A stretch of 46,168 nucleotides of DNA from Terriglobia bacterium (GTDB lineage Bacteria > Acidobacteriota > UBA6911): the NCBI GenBank assembly GCA_020072565.1, contig JAIQGI010000049.1, positions 1 to 46,168 on the forward strand, written 5' to 3'. Of this stretch, positions 1-9,023 are shown piece after piece. The translations under genes and the position numbers were made by a program. Each line of letters begins with the position of its first letter. Position 1 is the first letter of the stretch. Below the pieces are notes generated by a model. The model was not told where the DNA came from and did no database searches. It was given only the letters and a program-made list of their open reading frames with translations.

Positions 1-433
1 GGCCCTGTTGCGCCGCGTTCAGGACCTCTTCGGGCGTATGCTCCCCGGCGAAGCATTTCTGTATCGCCTCGTTCGCGACGTGAATGGTCCGTCGCAGGGC
101 AGCCTTGTCTTTGACAATCCGCGCATAGTGCTCGACGTTTAGTGCGCGCGGCATTCCGTCTGTCAGGGAAGCTATGTAGACAGCTCCGCCGGCCTTGTCC
201 AGGGCGTCCATCCTTTCGAGCTCGTTCTTGACCGTAATCATCTCGATCGGCCGACCCTGAACGGCCAGGACGCTCATTGCCTCAAAGATGCGACGGTGAG
301 CCTCGGGGTAGAACTCCTCGGGTGTGAGTAGCGCCCGGGCCGTATAGATCGCCTTGTCGTCAAGAAGCGCGACGCCCAGGACCGCCTTCTCGGCTTCGAG
401 GCTGCAAGGCATTGCCGGACGAAACGACCTCAT
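1..433 (-). CDS. dnaB: Replicative DNA helicase DnaB-type, N-terminal part (cut by window edge)
   Basis: The reading frame runs off the left end of the window. It reads MRSFRPAMPCSLEAEKAVLG and continues through LLDDKAIYTARALLTPEEFY, with a later stretch GRPIEMITVKNEL. This is the helical N-terminal domain of DnaB-family helicases, which mediates hexamer assembly and primase binding; the RecA-like ATPase domain would lie outside the window. Two in-frame ATG starts are possible, at 433 and 412; the second puts the conserved LEAE motif almost at the N terminus. Family members usually have a short lead (PPxxLEAEQAVLG), so either fits. The copy could be chromosomal or from a plasmid or phage; nothing here decides. 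No origin or single-strand-binding gene is visible beside it. Confidence 0.85.
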   Translation of the reverse strand, partial: MRSFRPAMPCSLEAEKAVLGVALLDDKAIYTARALLTPEEFYPEAHRRIFEAMSVLAVQGRPIEMITVKNELERMDALDKAGGAVYIASLTDGMPRALNVEHYARIVKDKAALRRTIHVANEAIQKCFAGEHTPEEVLNAAQQG

Positions 434-592
434 CCACTTCACGCCAGTCGTCGCTGTAAACGAACATCAACGGCAGAGTGTCAACGTTCGTCGACATCGT
501 GCCAAAGACCACGATCGACGACATTGGCAAAATGTCACCGATAGGCGATTTTTCTCCTCGGAGAAAAATGAACGTTGCCGAGTCGGCATTCA

Positions 593-1756
593 TCAATCAA
601 TTGGGGCCGGCGCGTCTGGAAACAGATTTTTAAGAAACTCTTCGCAGGGCAAACAGAGTACGTCATTGATCATTATGCGTTCTCTACCCCCGTACAGCAG
701 GCAAGCTTTCGCTTGTGGATAGTCTTCCCGAAAAGCCCGCAATGATCGGACATCCTTGCTGGAAACCACCCTTGATCGCTTGACCTCGATAGCGAGGAAT
801 GTATCTTCACCATAAACGATAAAATCAACCTCGAGGCCGGCCCTGGTGCGCCAAAAATACAGCGTTTTTTCCCCTTTGCTGTATGCAATCCATGCTCTCA
901 GGTGTTGGGCCACAAGGCCTTCTAAACAAGCGCCGCCGATCTCTTCCGGAGAATCCAGGGGGCCTTTTGGACGAAGGGATCGAAACACACCCGCATCCAT
1001 GTAATAAAATTTTGGGTGTTCAACCAGTTTTCGCTGCGCTCGCTTCGTGAAGACCTGTAAGCGGAAACCAAGCAGCAAGTCTTCCAGTACCTCTATGAAA
1101 CCTTCCACGGTCTTCCGGTTGATTTGGCACTCTCGGGCTACCTGGGATGTGTTTAGCAGTGATGCGTGCGAGAAACTCATTGCCTCTAAAAATCGAGCAA
1201 AGTTTCCGATGTTGCGGACCAAGCCCTCGGCTTGCACTTCCTCACGCAAATAGAGCGAGGCGTACGTTTTCAACCTCTCCGTCGGCTCGGCTGAGTTCAA
1301 GACCAGCGGAAGCATTCCGTATTCGAGACTTCGTGCGAATTGGAACTTGGGGCCGAGTTCTGCTGCCATGAAGGGATGCAGGGCTTTCAGGATTGCCCGA
1401 CCGGCAAGAAGATCCGTCCCGCCTCGCTTGAGTTTGCGAGCGCTGGAGCCAGTGAGTATGAATTGCACTTGCCGGCCGATGGCTAACTCCATTAACCGGT
1501 GAACTTCATCAAGGAGACTCGGAACCTTCTGAATCTCATCCAATATGACCGTTTTGGTCTGACTGCTGCCCGAGAGCACATCTCCGAGCCGTTCCGGTCC
1601 GGCGAGATATTTCCGGAAAACCTCCTGATCAAGCAAATCAAGATAGATGGCATCGGGGTAACTCTGCCTGAGCCAAGTCGATTTTCCGGTGCCTCTAGGT
1701 CCGAACAAGAAGTAGCTATCCTTGGGAGCGGTGAAAAGTCGGCTTATCAGTTCCAT
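593..1756 (-). CDS. ATP-binding protein, AAA_14 / DUF4143 family
   Basis: A 387-residue protein with a P-loop at about residues 19-27 (GPRGTGKST), a Walker B motif VILDEIQKV near residue 70 and a sensor-like ILTGSSARKL. The C-terminal DUF4143 half carries EVDFIVYG followed by AIEVKRS, the pattern of a PD-(D/E)XK-like nuclease fold seen in this family. Family members are common, patchily distributed ATPases without a firmly assigned role, often near mobile DNA. Length is typical, and the Walker and EVDF/EVK motifs are intact. It stands alone: about 100 bp separate it from the helicase start and a 370-bp gap separates it from the transposase remnant. A weak purine-rich stretch precedes the ATG. 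Confidence 0.85.
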   Translation of the reverse strand: MELISRLFTAPKDSYFLFGPRGTGKSTWLRQSYPDAIYLDLLDQEVFRKYLAGPERLGDVLSGSSQTKTVILDEIQKVPSLLDEVHRLMELAIGRQVQFILTGSSARKLKRGGTDLLAGRAILKALHPFMAAELGPKFQFARSLEYGMLPLVLNSAEPTERLKTYASLYLREEVQAEGLVRNIGNFARFLEAMSFSHASLLNTSQVARECQINRKTVEGFIEVLEDLLLGFRLQVFTKRAQRKLVEHPKFYYMDAGVFRSLRPKGPLDSPEEIGGACLEGLVAQHLRAWIAYSKGEKTLYFWRTRAGLEVDFIVYGEDTFLAIEVKRSRVVSSKDVRSLRAFREDYPQAKACLLYGGRERIMINDVLCLPCEEFLKNLFPDAPAPID

Positions 1757-2128
1757 AAATCCCGCCTTTTTGGAGTTAGCGATGCCATTATAGCCATTTC
1801 AGGGATATTGTCCAGTGACCTTTGGGACGCAACTTGGGTAATCTCCGGGGACTGCTTTTCGTCAAGGACGCATCAATCCGGGAGGTGAATTCGCAAACGC
1901 GTAAGGTGAAGTTTCTCGGCCGGCCTATATCTGTGCAAGGCTGGTGTCAGTTGGAGTCGCCGGCAAGGCGTGATTTCGGGCGAAGCAGAGCGCGTAGCAA
2001 CCGGCATCGCGGCGGCAGCACTGTACCGGACCCGATGTTCAGGACAGGGGGTGAGGGCGTGACTGGTTCGCTGACGACACCTGTCGCGGTCATCCGGAAT
2101 TCCATTCACAACGAGACTCTGGCTTGGA
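1757..2128. other. Intergenic stretch without recognised gene
   Basis: I see no convincing coding frame here. Short open frames on both strands lack family motifs and look like chance. The stretch probably includes DNA flanking or belonging to the adjacent transposase remnant, but I could not find its terminal inverted repeats. Confidence 0.5.
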
Positions 2129-2865
2129 TCAGGCCGCCTCCCGGTAGTAGTACCGGAGCATGCCACCCAGTCGCTCGCGACACACCACGTCGCCGGTCGT
2201 TCGGGCCGCTTCTTCCCCCGGTTCTATCAGCCGGTTGCCGAGCCCTTGGTGGTTGCGCTCGGCGTGAAAATGTCTCAGGAACTCAGCTGCGGCAGCCTGC
2301 AGGGATTTCTCTCCGAAGAAGATCATGCGCCCCAGACACTCCTCCTTCACCGATCGGATGAAGCGTTCGAGATTCGAATTCAAATTCGGAGAACGCGCCG
2401 GTAACCGCACGGCATCCACGCCGGCTTGCTTAAGCGTAGCTCGGAACGCTTGAGAGAACTTCGCGTCGCGATCCATCAAGAGGTACTTCTTCCCGCGCAA
2501 GAATCCCTCTTGGCAATCCGAAGCACCAGGTCGACGATCTCCGGGGTAGCCGGGGGACGTCCAGTGGCTTTCCGGCGATTGCTGTAGTCCCAGTGACGGG
2601 CAATAAGTTCACGATGCCACCGGAGGATCGTGTCCGGAGTCACGATGGTGGCCAACTGCTCGAGCATCTTGCGCCCGAGGATTTTGCCTTTGACAGCCAG
2701 GCGTCTCCGCTGGTTGTCGGTGAGCAGGATTCTCTTCTTCCCGAGCTTCTCTCTGAGAACCCGATTTTCCGTCAGGAGATACTCGATGGCGTCCTGCTGC
2801 CGGCGATTGATCCAGCCCGCAAGGATCAGGAGCAACAACTGCCACGGCTGCAACAGTGCCTTCAT
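2129..2865 (-). pseudogene. DDE (rve-type) transposase, internally deleted and frameshifted
   Basis: The 5' part, starting MKALLQPWQLLLLILAGWIN, contains the N-terminal HTH region (TPDTILRWHRELIARHWDYS) and ends after DLVLRIAKR. The sequence then jumps, in another frame, to FLRGKKYLLMDRDAKFS, the second catalytic Asp region, and NSNLERFIRSVKEE, which carries the Glu. It finishes at the usual C terminus GMLRYYYREAA. Relative to full-length relatives of this integrase-like transposase family, roughly 100-120 codons containing the first catalytic Asp are missing, with the junction near 2500-2515. The element cannot encode an active transposase. It lies between the ATPase and the RND operon, and clear IS ends were not found. 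Confidence 0.85.
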
Positions 2866-3012
2866 GTTCCTCCGGATGCGCGGTGAGAATCTGGAGCATC
2901 CGGGAAATCGACCCTTCCTGTCAAGCGTCCCAAACAGTTGCGCAGGCGGGGCACACAATAATCGTCCTTTCAGCCACTTACAGTTCGGCTGACTTTCTTT
3001 ACCCTACGCCCG

Positions 3013-6000
3013 TTATGGATTCCCGGACAGTTCCTGCCCCGCTCCGGGTTGAAGCCGGCGGTGCTTCAGCAGGTAAAACAGCACGGGGGTGACCAGGAGT
3101 GAGAGTATCATCGAGATGCTCACGCCGCCGATGACCGCGATCGCCAGGGGCTGCAGCACCTCTGCTCCCGAACCAATCCCCAGAGCCAGGGGAAGCATGC
3201 CGAAAATGGTGGCCAGCGCTGTCATTAATATCGGGCGCAAGCGTCGCCTCCCGGCCTGAAAGATCGCTTCCCTGAGCGGGTACCCCTGCGCCGCAAAATG
3301 CTTCTCCGAATCGAGCATCAGGATGCCGTTCTTCTGTACGATGCCGACAACCATGATCGCCCCCATGAAGGAGGAGATGTTCAAGGCCGTGTGCGTCAGG
3401 AAAAGGGCCAGCAAGGCGCCGGAGCCGCACAGAATCGTCGCCGCGAGAATGGCGATCGGATGCGAGAACGAGCGGAACTCGAAGACCAAGACGACAAAAA
3501 TGAGCAGGATGGCGGTCAACAGGACCTGGGTCAGCCCAAGAAAGGATTCCTGTTGGATCTTGTACAGTCCTCCGAACTCGATCTCGGCGCCGGGAGGTAA
3601 CGAGATCTCCTTATACAGACGCTGCTGGATCTCCTTCATGGCGGAGCCCAGGTCCCTGTTTTCCAGGCGCGCCGTAACCACGGCATCATTGCGCAGGTTA
3701 TCCCGATGGACTTCCGTTTGCAGTTGGTCCATCTCGACGGAGGCAACGCTCGAAAGCGGAACGGTTACTCCCGTGGGGGAGGTGATCAGAAGCGATTTCA
3801 ACTTATCGATCGAGGATCGGTACTCCTCGGGATAGCGAACGCGAATGCCGACGAGGCGATTGCCGCCCTTGATCATGTCTGAGGCCACTGCTCCATCAAG
3901 GATTGCCGCCTCCAGGTCCGCGATGTTTTGCACGCTGAAGCCGGCGAGCTGAGCCTTCTGCAGGTCCACTCTGAAATTTGCCGCAGGTCCAATCACGAAG
4001 GTCTGGTTGACCACATCCACCACTCCGGGAACCTTGGGGAGCCATTCCTCGATGCGGTGCGCGACCTCCTTATACACCGCCTCATCGTCATGGTAGACCT
4101 TGATTTCAATGGGTTGCGGGGACCAGGCGAGATCCCCCACCAGATCTTCCAGAATGTGCGGGAACTCGACTTCGATGGCCTGTTCGGAACTCGTGATCTT
4201 ATCCCTGAGCTCGCCAATGACCTCCTCCACGGATCGCTTGCGGTCACGCCTGAGCTTGACCAGAAAGTCGCCGGTGTTAGGTTCCGCGATGGCCAGCGCC
4301 AGCCGTGCGCCCGTGCGCCTGGAGTAGCTCTCCACCTCAGGAGTGTCTTTCAGGATATCCTGGATATGCCGCAGCACCCGGTCGGTCTCCTGGAGCGACG
4401 TGCCCGCCGGCATCACGTAGTCGAGCACGAACGCGCCCTCGTCCATCTCAGGCAGAAACCCGCTGCCCAGCTGGTAGTAGAGAATAACGGAGCCGATGAT
4501 AATGCCAAGCGCGGCGACCAGGACGGTTCTGCTGTGCGAAAGGGCCCAGCTCAGCGCCGCTTCGTAGCGGGCCGTCAGCCAGCGCAAAATGCGCCCTTCT
4601 CCCGCCTGCTCGGCCTCTTTGAAATCCGCGGCCGCAACTCTCTTCACGTTCTTAAGGAAAATGCCCGCAAGCACCGGCGTGAAAAAGATGGCCAGCAACA
4701 GTGAGGCCAGAAGCGCGGTCGCCATCGTGAACGCCAGGGCGCGGAAAAACACAGCCGTAATGCCGCCCAGGAACACCAGGGGAATAAACACCATAATGGG
4801 TGTAAGAGTAGATCCAATCAAGGCTGGGGTGAGTTCGTGGATCGCGCTCTTGGACGCTTCGCGCGGAGTCTGCCCGAGCGAGAGGTGCACGATAATGTTT
4901 TCCACCATTACGATGGCGTCATCAATGACGATGCCGATACAGGCCGCCAGCCCCCCGAGCGTCATCAGATTGAAGCTCATGTTGAAGAGCTTCATGAGCA
5001 CAATCGCCATCAGAATCGCGATCGGGATGACCAGTGCGGCAACCGCCGTCGTGCGCCAGCTCTTCAAGAAGCCGACCAGGACGGCGATCGAGAGCAAGAG
5101 CCCGATGATGATGCTGTCGCGCACGCTGTCGATCGAGTCGCGCACGAGAACCGACTGATCGTAGAAAATCGACATCTGGACGTCGCGCGCCAGGGTCTTG
5201 CGGATTTCCACCAGTTCGCGATTGACGGCATCCGCAATCGACACGGCGTTGCCGTCCGGCTGCTGCAGTACATTCACGAGCACGGCCGGGCTGCCGTTGG
5301 CCGTGACGATGTTATAAACCGGCTGCTCGCCCGGCACCACACGGGCAATGTTCTTGATCAGAACCGGCGTGCCCTTGATGACGTCGATGACGGTATCTTC
5401 AATCTGCTCCTTTTTTCGCATCAATCCGGTCACCGTGGTCAGGTAGAGATGGTAATTTTCCTGGACCATCCCGGAGGAAGCGATCAGGTTGGTGTTTCGT
5501 ATGGCATCGACTACCTTGGTGACGGGGAGGCCGTAACTATTCAATTTGCCGGGATCGACGAGAACGTGATATTCCGTCGGCCGCCCTCCGACGATGCGGG
5601 TTTCGGCAACGCCCGGCAGGCGATAGAGGCGAGGGGCTATGTCATAGTAGGCGAGATCCCACAGTTCCGCCGTGCTTCGAGTGGGCGAGGTGATGCTGAA
5701 CCCGACCATGGGAAAGACAGAAAAGGTCAGGCGATTGATGTAGAAGTGAGTGTTTGAAGGAAGGGTGGGCAGGATTTGTGTGATTCGCCCTTGCACGAGG
5801 TGGAGCGCATCGTGGATGTCCACATCCCAGCGGAAGAACACGCTGATCTCGCTCGAACCGCGCGCCGTGACCGACCGCACGTCCGTGATGCCCGGAACGA
5901 GACGTATGGCTTGCTCGATCGGACGCGTCACGGTGAGCATCTGCACGTCGACCGGAGCAATGCCATTGTCGATGAGGATGACGATCCGGGGGAAATCCGT

Positions 6001-6123
6001 CTGCGGGAAAATCGAAATCGGAATCTGGAACATGAACACGATACCGGCAAGGGCAAAGCTGATGACGACGAGGACCAGAGCTCTGCCGTGGCCTTCAATA
6101 AAATCTCCGAGACTGGAAGTCAC
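3013..6123 (-). CDS. RND efflux transporter, inner-membrane permease (AcrB/CzcA type)
   Basis: A 1036-residue RND pump, normal length. The N-terminal transmembrane helix is followed by the porter domain (IFPQTDFPRIVI, PIEQAIRLVPGITDV). A transmembrane block around residues 335-480 includes GIVIDDAIVMVENI near 396-409, whose paired Asp form the proton relay. The second half repeats the layout and ends with the final helices at TPVLFYLLKHRR. The start is a GTG overlapping the upstream gene's TAG by one base (TAGTG), so the pump is translationally coupled to the adaptor. It is the last gene of a three-gene operon (outer-membrane factor, adaptor, pump). Substrate cannot be told from sequence; the nearby CusRS-like regulators suggest metals or toxic compounds (inference). 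Confidence 0.93.
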   Translation of the reverse strand: MTSSLGDFIEGHGRALVLVVISFALAGIVFMFQIPISIFPQTDFPRIVILIDNGIAPVDVQMLTVTRPIEQAIRLVPGITDVRSVTARGSSEISVFFRWDVDIHDALHLVQGRITQILPTLPSNTHFYINRLTFSVFPMVGFSITSPTRSTAELWDLAYYDIAPRLYRLPGVAETRIVGGRPTEYHVLVDPGKLNSYGLPVTKVVDAIRNTNLIASSGMVQENYHLYLTTVTGLMRKKEQIEDTVIDVIKGTPVLIKNIARVVPGEQPVYNIVTANGSPAVLVNVLQQPDGNAVSIADAVNRELVEIRKTLARDVQMSIFYDQSVLVRDSIDSVRDSIIIGLLLSIAVLVGFLKSWRTTAVAALVIPIAILMAIVLMKLFNMSFNLMTLGGLAACIGIVIDDAIVMVENIIVHLSLGQTPREASKSAIHELTPALIGSTLTPIMVFIPLVFLGGITAVFFRALAFTMATALLASLLLAIFFTPVLAGIFLKNVKRVAAADFKEAEQAGEGRILRWLTARYEAALSWALSHSRTVLVAALGIIIGSVILYYQLGSGFLPEMDEGAFVLDYVMPAGTSLQETDRVLRHIQDILKDTPEVESYSRRTGARLALAIAEPNTGDFLVKLRRDRKRSVEEVIGELRDKITSSEQAIEVEFPHILEDLVGDLAWSPQPIEIKVYHDDEAVYKEVAHRIEEWLPKVPGVVDVVNQTFVIGPAANFRVDLQKAQLAGFSVQNIADLEAAILDGAVASDMIKGGNRLVGIRVRYPEEYRSSIDKLKSLLITSPTGVTVPLSSVASVEMDQLQTEVHRDNLRNDAVVTARLENRDLGSAMKEIQQRLYKEISLPPGAEIEFGGLYKIQQESFLGLTQVLLTAILLIFVVLVFEFRSFSHPIAILAATILCGSGALLALFLTHTALNISSFMGAIMVVGIVQKNGILMLDSEKHFAAQGYPLREAIFQAGRRRLRPILMTALATIFGMLPLALGIGSGAEVLQPLAIAVIGGVSISMILSLLVTPVLFYLLKHRRLQPGAGQELSGNP

Positions 6124-7352
6124 TACTTCTTCTCCTCTGCCAGACGAACTTCCGTTCCGTCCGGAAGCCCATAGCCGCCTTCTACAATGACGAGTTCGCC
6201 GGGATTGATCCCTTTGGTGATCTGGACCATGTTGTTGGCGATCTCGCCGGTTTCGACCTCTCTCTTGCGCGCTGCATGCTTGTCATCAATAACCATCACG
6301 AACCCGCTCCGAGTCCCTTCCTGAAACTGGACCGCGGGCAACGGGACCATAATGCTTTTGGGTGCCGTGCCGGTAATAATGGTCGCGTTGCCGAATGCGC
6401 CGGCCCGCAGTGCAGAACCGGAACGCGAAATCTCGCACCAGACCTCGATCGTGCGCCGGGCGGGATCCACCGCGCGATTGACCACCGACAATTTGCCCTC
6501 GAATGTGGATGTTGGGGAATCCGCGGGCGTAAACGAGCACGCCTGCCCGATGCGCACGGCCCCGGACTGCCCTTCCGGAATCTGGGCACGAGCTATGGCA
6601 ACGGACAGATCCATCACGGCAAAAATGGGCGCATCCGGTTTGGCCATATCTCCCGCATACATGAATTGTTCGACGATCGTGCCGTCGAACGGGCACTGGA
6701 TTTTCGCGAATTGAAGCTGCGCGTCGAGCAAGCTCAGCCTGGCCTTGGCCTGATCGAACCGGCTCTGGGCAATGCGAATATCCTGGTCGCGCGACTGGTT
6801 CAAGAGCAGATCGAGAGATTTCTTAGCGACTTCGTATGAAGTCTTCGCATGTGACAACTCGGTTTCGCTGGTCAGCAGATCCCGGTTGGGAATGGCGCCC
6901 TGTGCGAACAGTTCGCGGCGCCGGTCGTACATTTTCTGCGCCTGGTTCAGCGACGCCTCGGCATTGGCCACCTCCCCGCGGGCTCGCTCCACGTCGGCGG
7001 GCAGAGTCCCTGCGGTTGTTTTCTGCAGGCTGGCCTCGGCATCGATGACTGCGGCGGCGGCCTCACTCCTTTGGGCGGCCAGATCCCGGTCTTCCTGTTC
7101 GGCAAGCACCTGTCCCGCCCGGACGTTGTCCCCCTTACGAACATGCAGTTGCCGGATCGGGGCGGTCAGGCGCGCGGCGATATTTGCCTCCTGGCGCGGG
7201 TATATGGTGGCGGATGCACCCACTGAGATCAGCACGTCCGCGACCTCGGCTCGCACCGCCTTTACATTGACGACCGGCGTTGGGGATGATTCTTCTTTCG
7301 CAGAGCAGCCTGCCATAAGCAGGCATATTCCAAAGATAAGTGGCGTTTTCAT
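6123..7352 (-). CDS. RND efflux periplasmic adaptor lipoprotein (HlyD/MFP family)
   Basis: A 409-residue membrane fusion protein. A lipoprotein signal ends at LLMAGC with the acylated Cys at 16. Next come the first half of the barrel-sandwich motif (ASATIYPRQEANIAARLTA, VRKGDNVRAGQVLAEQEDRD), a long alpha-helical hairpin (about residues 75-215) that docks the outer-membrane channel, and the second lipoyl half (KIQCPFDGTIVEQFMYAGD). The beta-barrel and membrane-proximal domains end near LPDGTEVRLAEEKK. The start ATG overlaps the stop of the outer-membrane factor by 4 bp (ATGA) and its own stop overlaps the pump start, so the three genes form one tightly coupled unit. It bridges inner-membrane pump and TolC-like channel. 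Confidence 0.93.
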   Translation of the reverse strand: MKTPLIFGICLLMAGCSAKEESSPTPVVNVKAVRAEVADVLISVGASATIYPRQEANIAARLTAPIRQLHVRKGDNVRAGQVLAEQEDRDLAAQRSEAAAAVIDAEASLQKTTAGTLPADVERARGEVANAEASLNQAQKMYDRRRELFAQGAIPNRDLLTSETELSHAKTSYEVAKKSLDLLLNQSRDQDIRIAQSRFDQAKARLSLLDAQLQFAKIQCPFDGTIVEQFMYAGDMAKPDAPIFAVMDLSVAIARAQIPEGQSGAVRIGQACSFTPADSPTSTFEGKLSVVNRAVDPARRTIEVWCEISRSGSALRAGAFGNATIITGTAPKSIMVPLPAVQFQEGTRSGFVMVIDDKHAARKREVETGEIANNMVQITKGINPGELVIVEGGYGLPDGTEVRLAEEKK

Positions 7353-8641
7353 TTGCCTGTGGCGACCTCCAGATCAACTTTGGCGTTCCAAAAGCTGGCC
7401 AGCGCCGTGTAATAATTGATGCGCGCCAGGGCCAGTTGATTTTGCGCGGCGACGACCTCGAGCGCCGCTCCTTCCCCACCTTCGTAACGCACGCGACTCA
7501 TGCGCAGGTTTTCTTCCGACAGCTTCACCTGCTTCTCTGTCAAGGCGACTTGCTGGGCCAGTGATTTCAAGCGCGAGATAGCATCCTGGTATTCCTTCGA
7601 AAAGGACCGGGTGGCCATCTCGCGGTTGACTTGAACCTGTTGTGCCTTGAGCTGAAACTGCCGTGCCAGATTCTGCGTCTTGAACCAGTCAAAGACGGGG
7701 ATGTTCAGGCTGACAAATGCCGCATAACCACGATCACTGATGTGCAGGTGCAGCGAGTCGATCCCGTACTGAAAAACAATGCTGGCCTGCGGGAGCAAGT
7801 CGGCCCGAATCCGCCTGGCGTCCGCCAGAAATCCCTGCCGTTGCGCATCCAACAAGCTGAATTCAGGCCGCCGCAGGTATAGAGCTCCCGTGGAAGGAGC
7901 AGCGCCGAGTATCGATTCGAGGGATGGAAGCGGTTGAGATAGAGGATCCTCAAGGGAAAGGCTGTCGCCCGTCGCATCGGTCCAGAAAGAGGCGAGATCG
8001 TGATTGGCAACTTCCGCGTCCAGTTGCGACGCATTGAGATTTTGCTCCAGGAAAGCGATATCGGATGCGGCCTTCAAAACGTCGGCCTGGGCGGCTTCCC
8101 CTTTCTCGAAAAGAAGCCGGGTCCGGTCCGCGAAGGCCTGCGCCTCGACGAGAGTGTCTTTGGCCGACTGAACCAGGTGACGCGCGAGCAGGACTCGGTA
8201 AAAACTGGCGGACACGGCGCGCTTGAGGTCGCGCTGGCTCAGGTTGAGACTGGCCGCCGCAGCGTCACGGTCCGCCCGGGCCCGGGCCAGTTCCGCTCTG
8301 AGCCGGCCGGCGACATCCAGGTCCTGAACCGCCGTCAGTTGCGTGTTGTATTCGCGGATCCCATTCAATGCGACGAATGAGAACTCTCCAGGATTGCCCA
8401 GTTGCGGGCTGTTATAGGTAAAGGCGTTATTCACCTGGACCTGGGGGAGAAATCCCGCTTTTGCGCGGTCTACACCATAACGCGCGATCTCCGCTTCCTG
8501 GCGGGCAATGCTGATCGAGGACTGGGCGCCCTGTGCCAGGCGGATGCAGTCTTCCAGTGAGAGGGGCTTGGCCGCAGTTTGCGGGAAAGCCTGGGCAGCC
8601 GAGACGATCAATAGGATGGTGGTGTGGAATAGGGGACGCAC
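7349..8641 (-). CDS. TolC-family outer membrane efflux channel
   Basis: A 430-residue outer-membrane factor, first gene of the efflux operon. It has a Sec signal peptide (MRPLFHTTILLIVSAAQAF), then SLEDCIRLAQ, the typical opening of the OEP family. Two homologous repeats rich in Ala/Gln/Glu form the long coiled helices of the periplasmic tunnel. The second repeat contains RRPEFSLLDAQRQGFLADAR and QVNREMATRSFSKEYQDA. Length is typical. Upstream, 8642-9023 is non-coding and contains the inverted-repeat site at 8902-8922, so this gene probably carries the operon promoter. Confidence 0.92.
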   Translation of the reverse strand: MRPLFHTTILLIVSAAQAFPQTAAKPLSLEDCIRLAQGAQSSISIARQEAEIARYGVDRAKAGFLPQVQVNNAFTYNSPQLGNPGEFSFVALNGIREYNTQLTAVQDLDVAGRLRAELARARADRDAAAASLNLSQRDLKRAVSASFYRVLLARHLVQSAKDTLVEAQAFADRTRLLFEKGEAAQADVLKAASDIAFLEQNLNASQLDAEVANHDLASFWTDATGDSLSLEDPLSQPLPSLESILGAAPSTGALYLRRPEFSLLDAQRQGFLADARRIRADLLPQASIVFQYGIDSLHLHISDRGYAAFVSLNIPVFDWFKTQNLARQFQLKAQQVQVNREMATRSFSKEYQDAISRLKSLAQQVALTEKQVKLSEENLRMSRVRYEGGEGAALEVVAAQNQLALARINYYTALASFWNAKVDLEVATGK

Positions 8642-9023
8642 AAATCAGCCCTCCCGAGTTTTAATATTCATTCATGGGTACTCCGTGCATAGGAACCAAT
8701 CTGCACAAGCTTCAAGCGTGCCATGTTTGTTCCACAATCCCTGGAAGGCAATCCCTTTCCACCAGGTCGACTGCCATAACTGCGGGCACAAGCCGCAGCG
8801 ACGGCACACAACTGGCCTTTTGCGACATCCTCAAGAGATTTTCTAGCGACGGCGCGCAATCCCCTTTATAGGCTTTATGCACACGCTAGGCCACTGACAT
8901 TTTCCTGAATTATTTTTCAGAATAGAGCGGCCTCAACCATACGTTGAACTCCTGGCCGTAGCAGCCATCGCGTTTGCCATCTCGCTCACGGTGGGCATAA
9001 CTGGCTTCCGACCTGATAGCGGT
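8642..9023. promoter_or_regulatory. Leader and promoter region of the RND efflux operon
   Basis: No supported gene lies here; a 63-codon minus-strand frame at 8668-8859 has no family features. On the minus strand an AT-rich element CCTATAAAGG at about 8864-8873 could be a -10, lying just downstream of the CTGAA-N6-TTCAG site (8902-8922), with no good -35. That arrangement is typical of activator-dependent promoters. Assignment is by inspection only. Confidence 0.4.
8902..8922 (-). promoter_or_regulatory. Candidate response-regulator binding site upstream of the efflux operon
   Basis: The bases read TTCCTGAA, six spacer bases, TTCAGAA: perfect arms CTGAA (8905-8909) and TTCAG (8916-8920). The same arrangement with the same spacing occurs at 13360-13380, upstream of the two-component genes. 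It lies about 260 bp before the outer-membrane factor start. That the regulator at 12599-13282 binds here is inference from the shared motif. Confidence 0.6.

Noticed and set aside
360-596. 78-codon minus-strand frame overlapping the helicase start
   Set aside because: It overlaps the DnaB N-terminal coding region in another frame and has no family motif; the DnaB frame is far better supported.
3928-5757. Long plus-strand frames opposite the RND permease
   Set aside because: They are antisense shadows of a high-GC, strongly supported RND gene.
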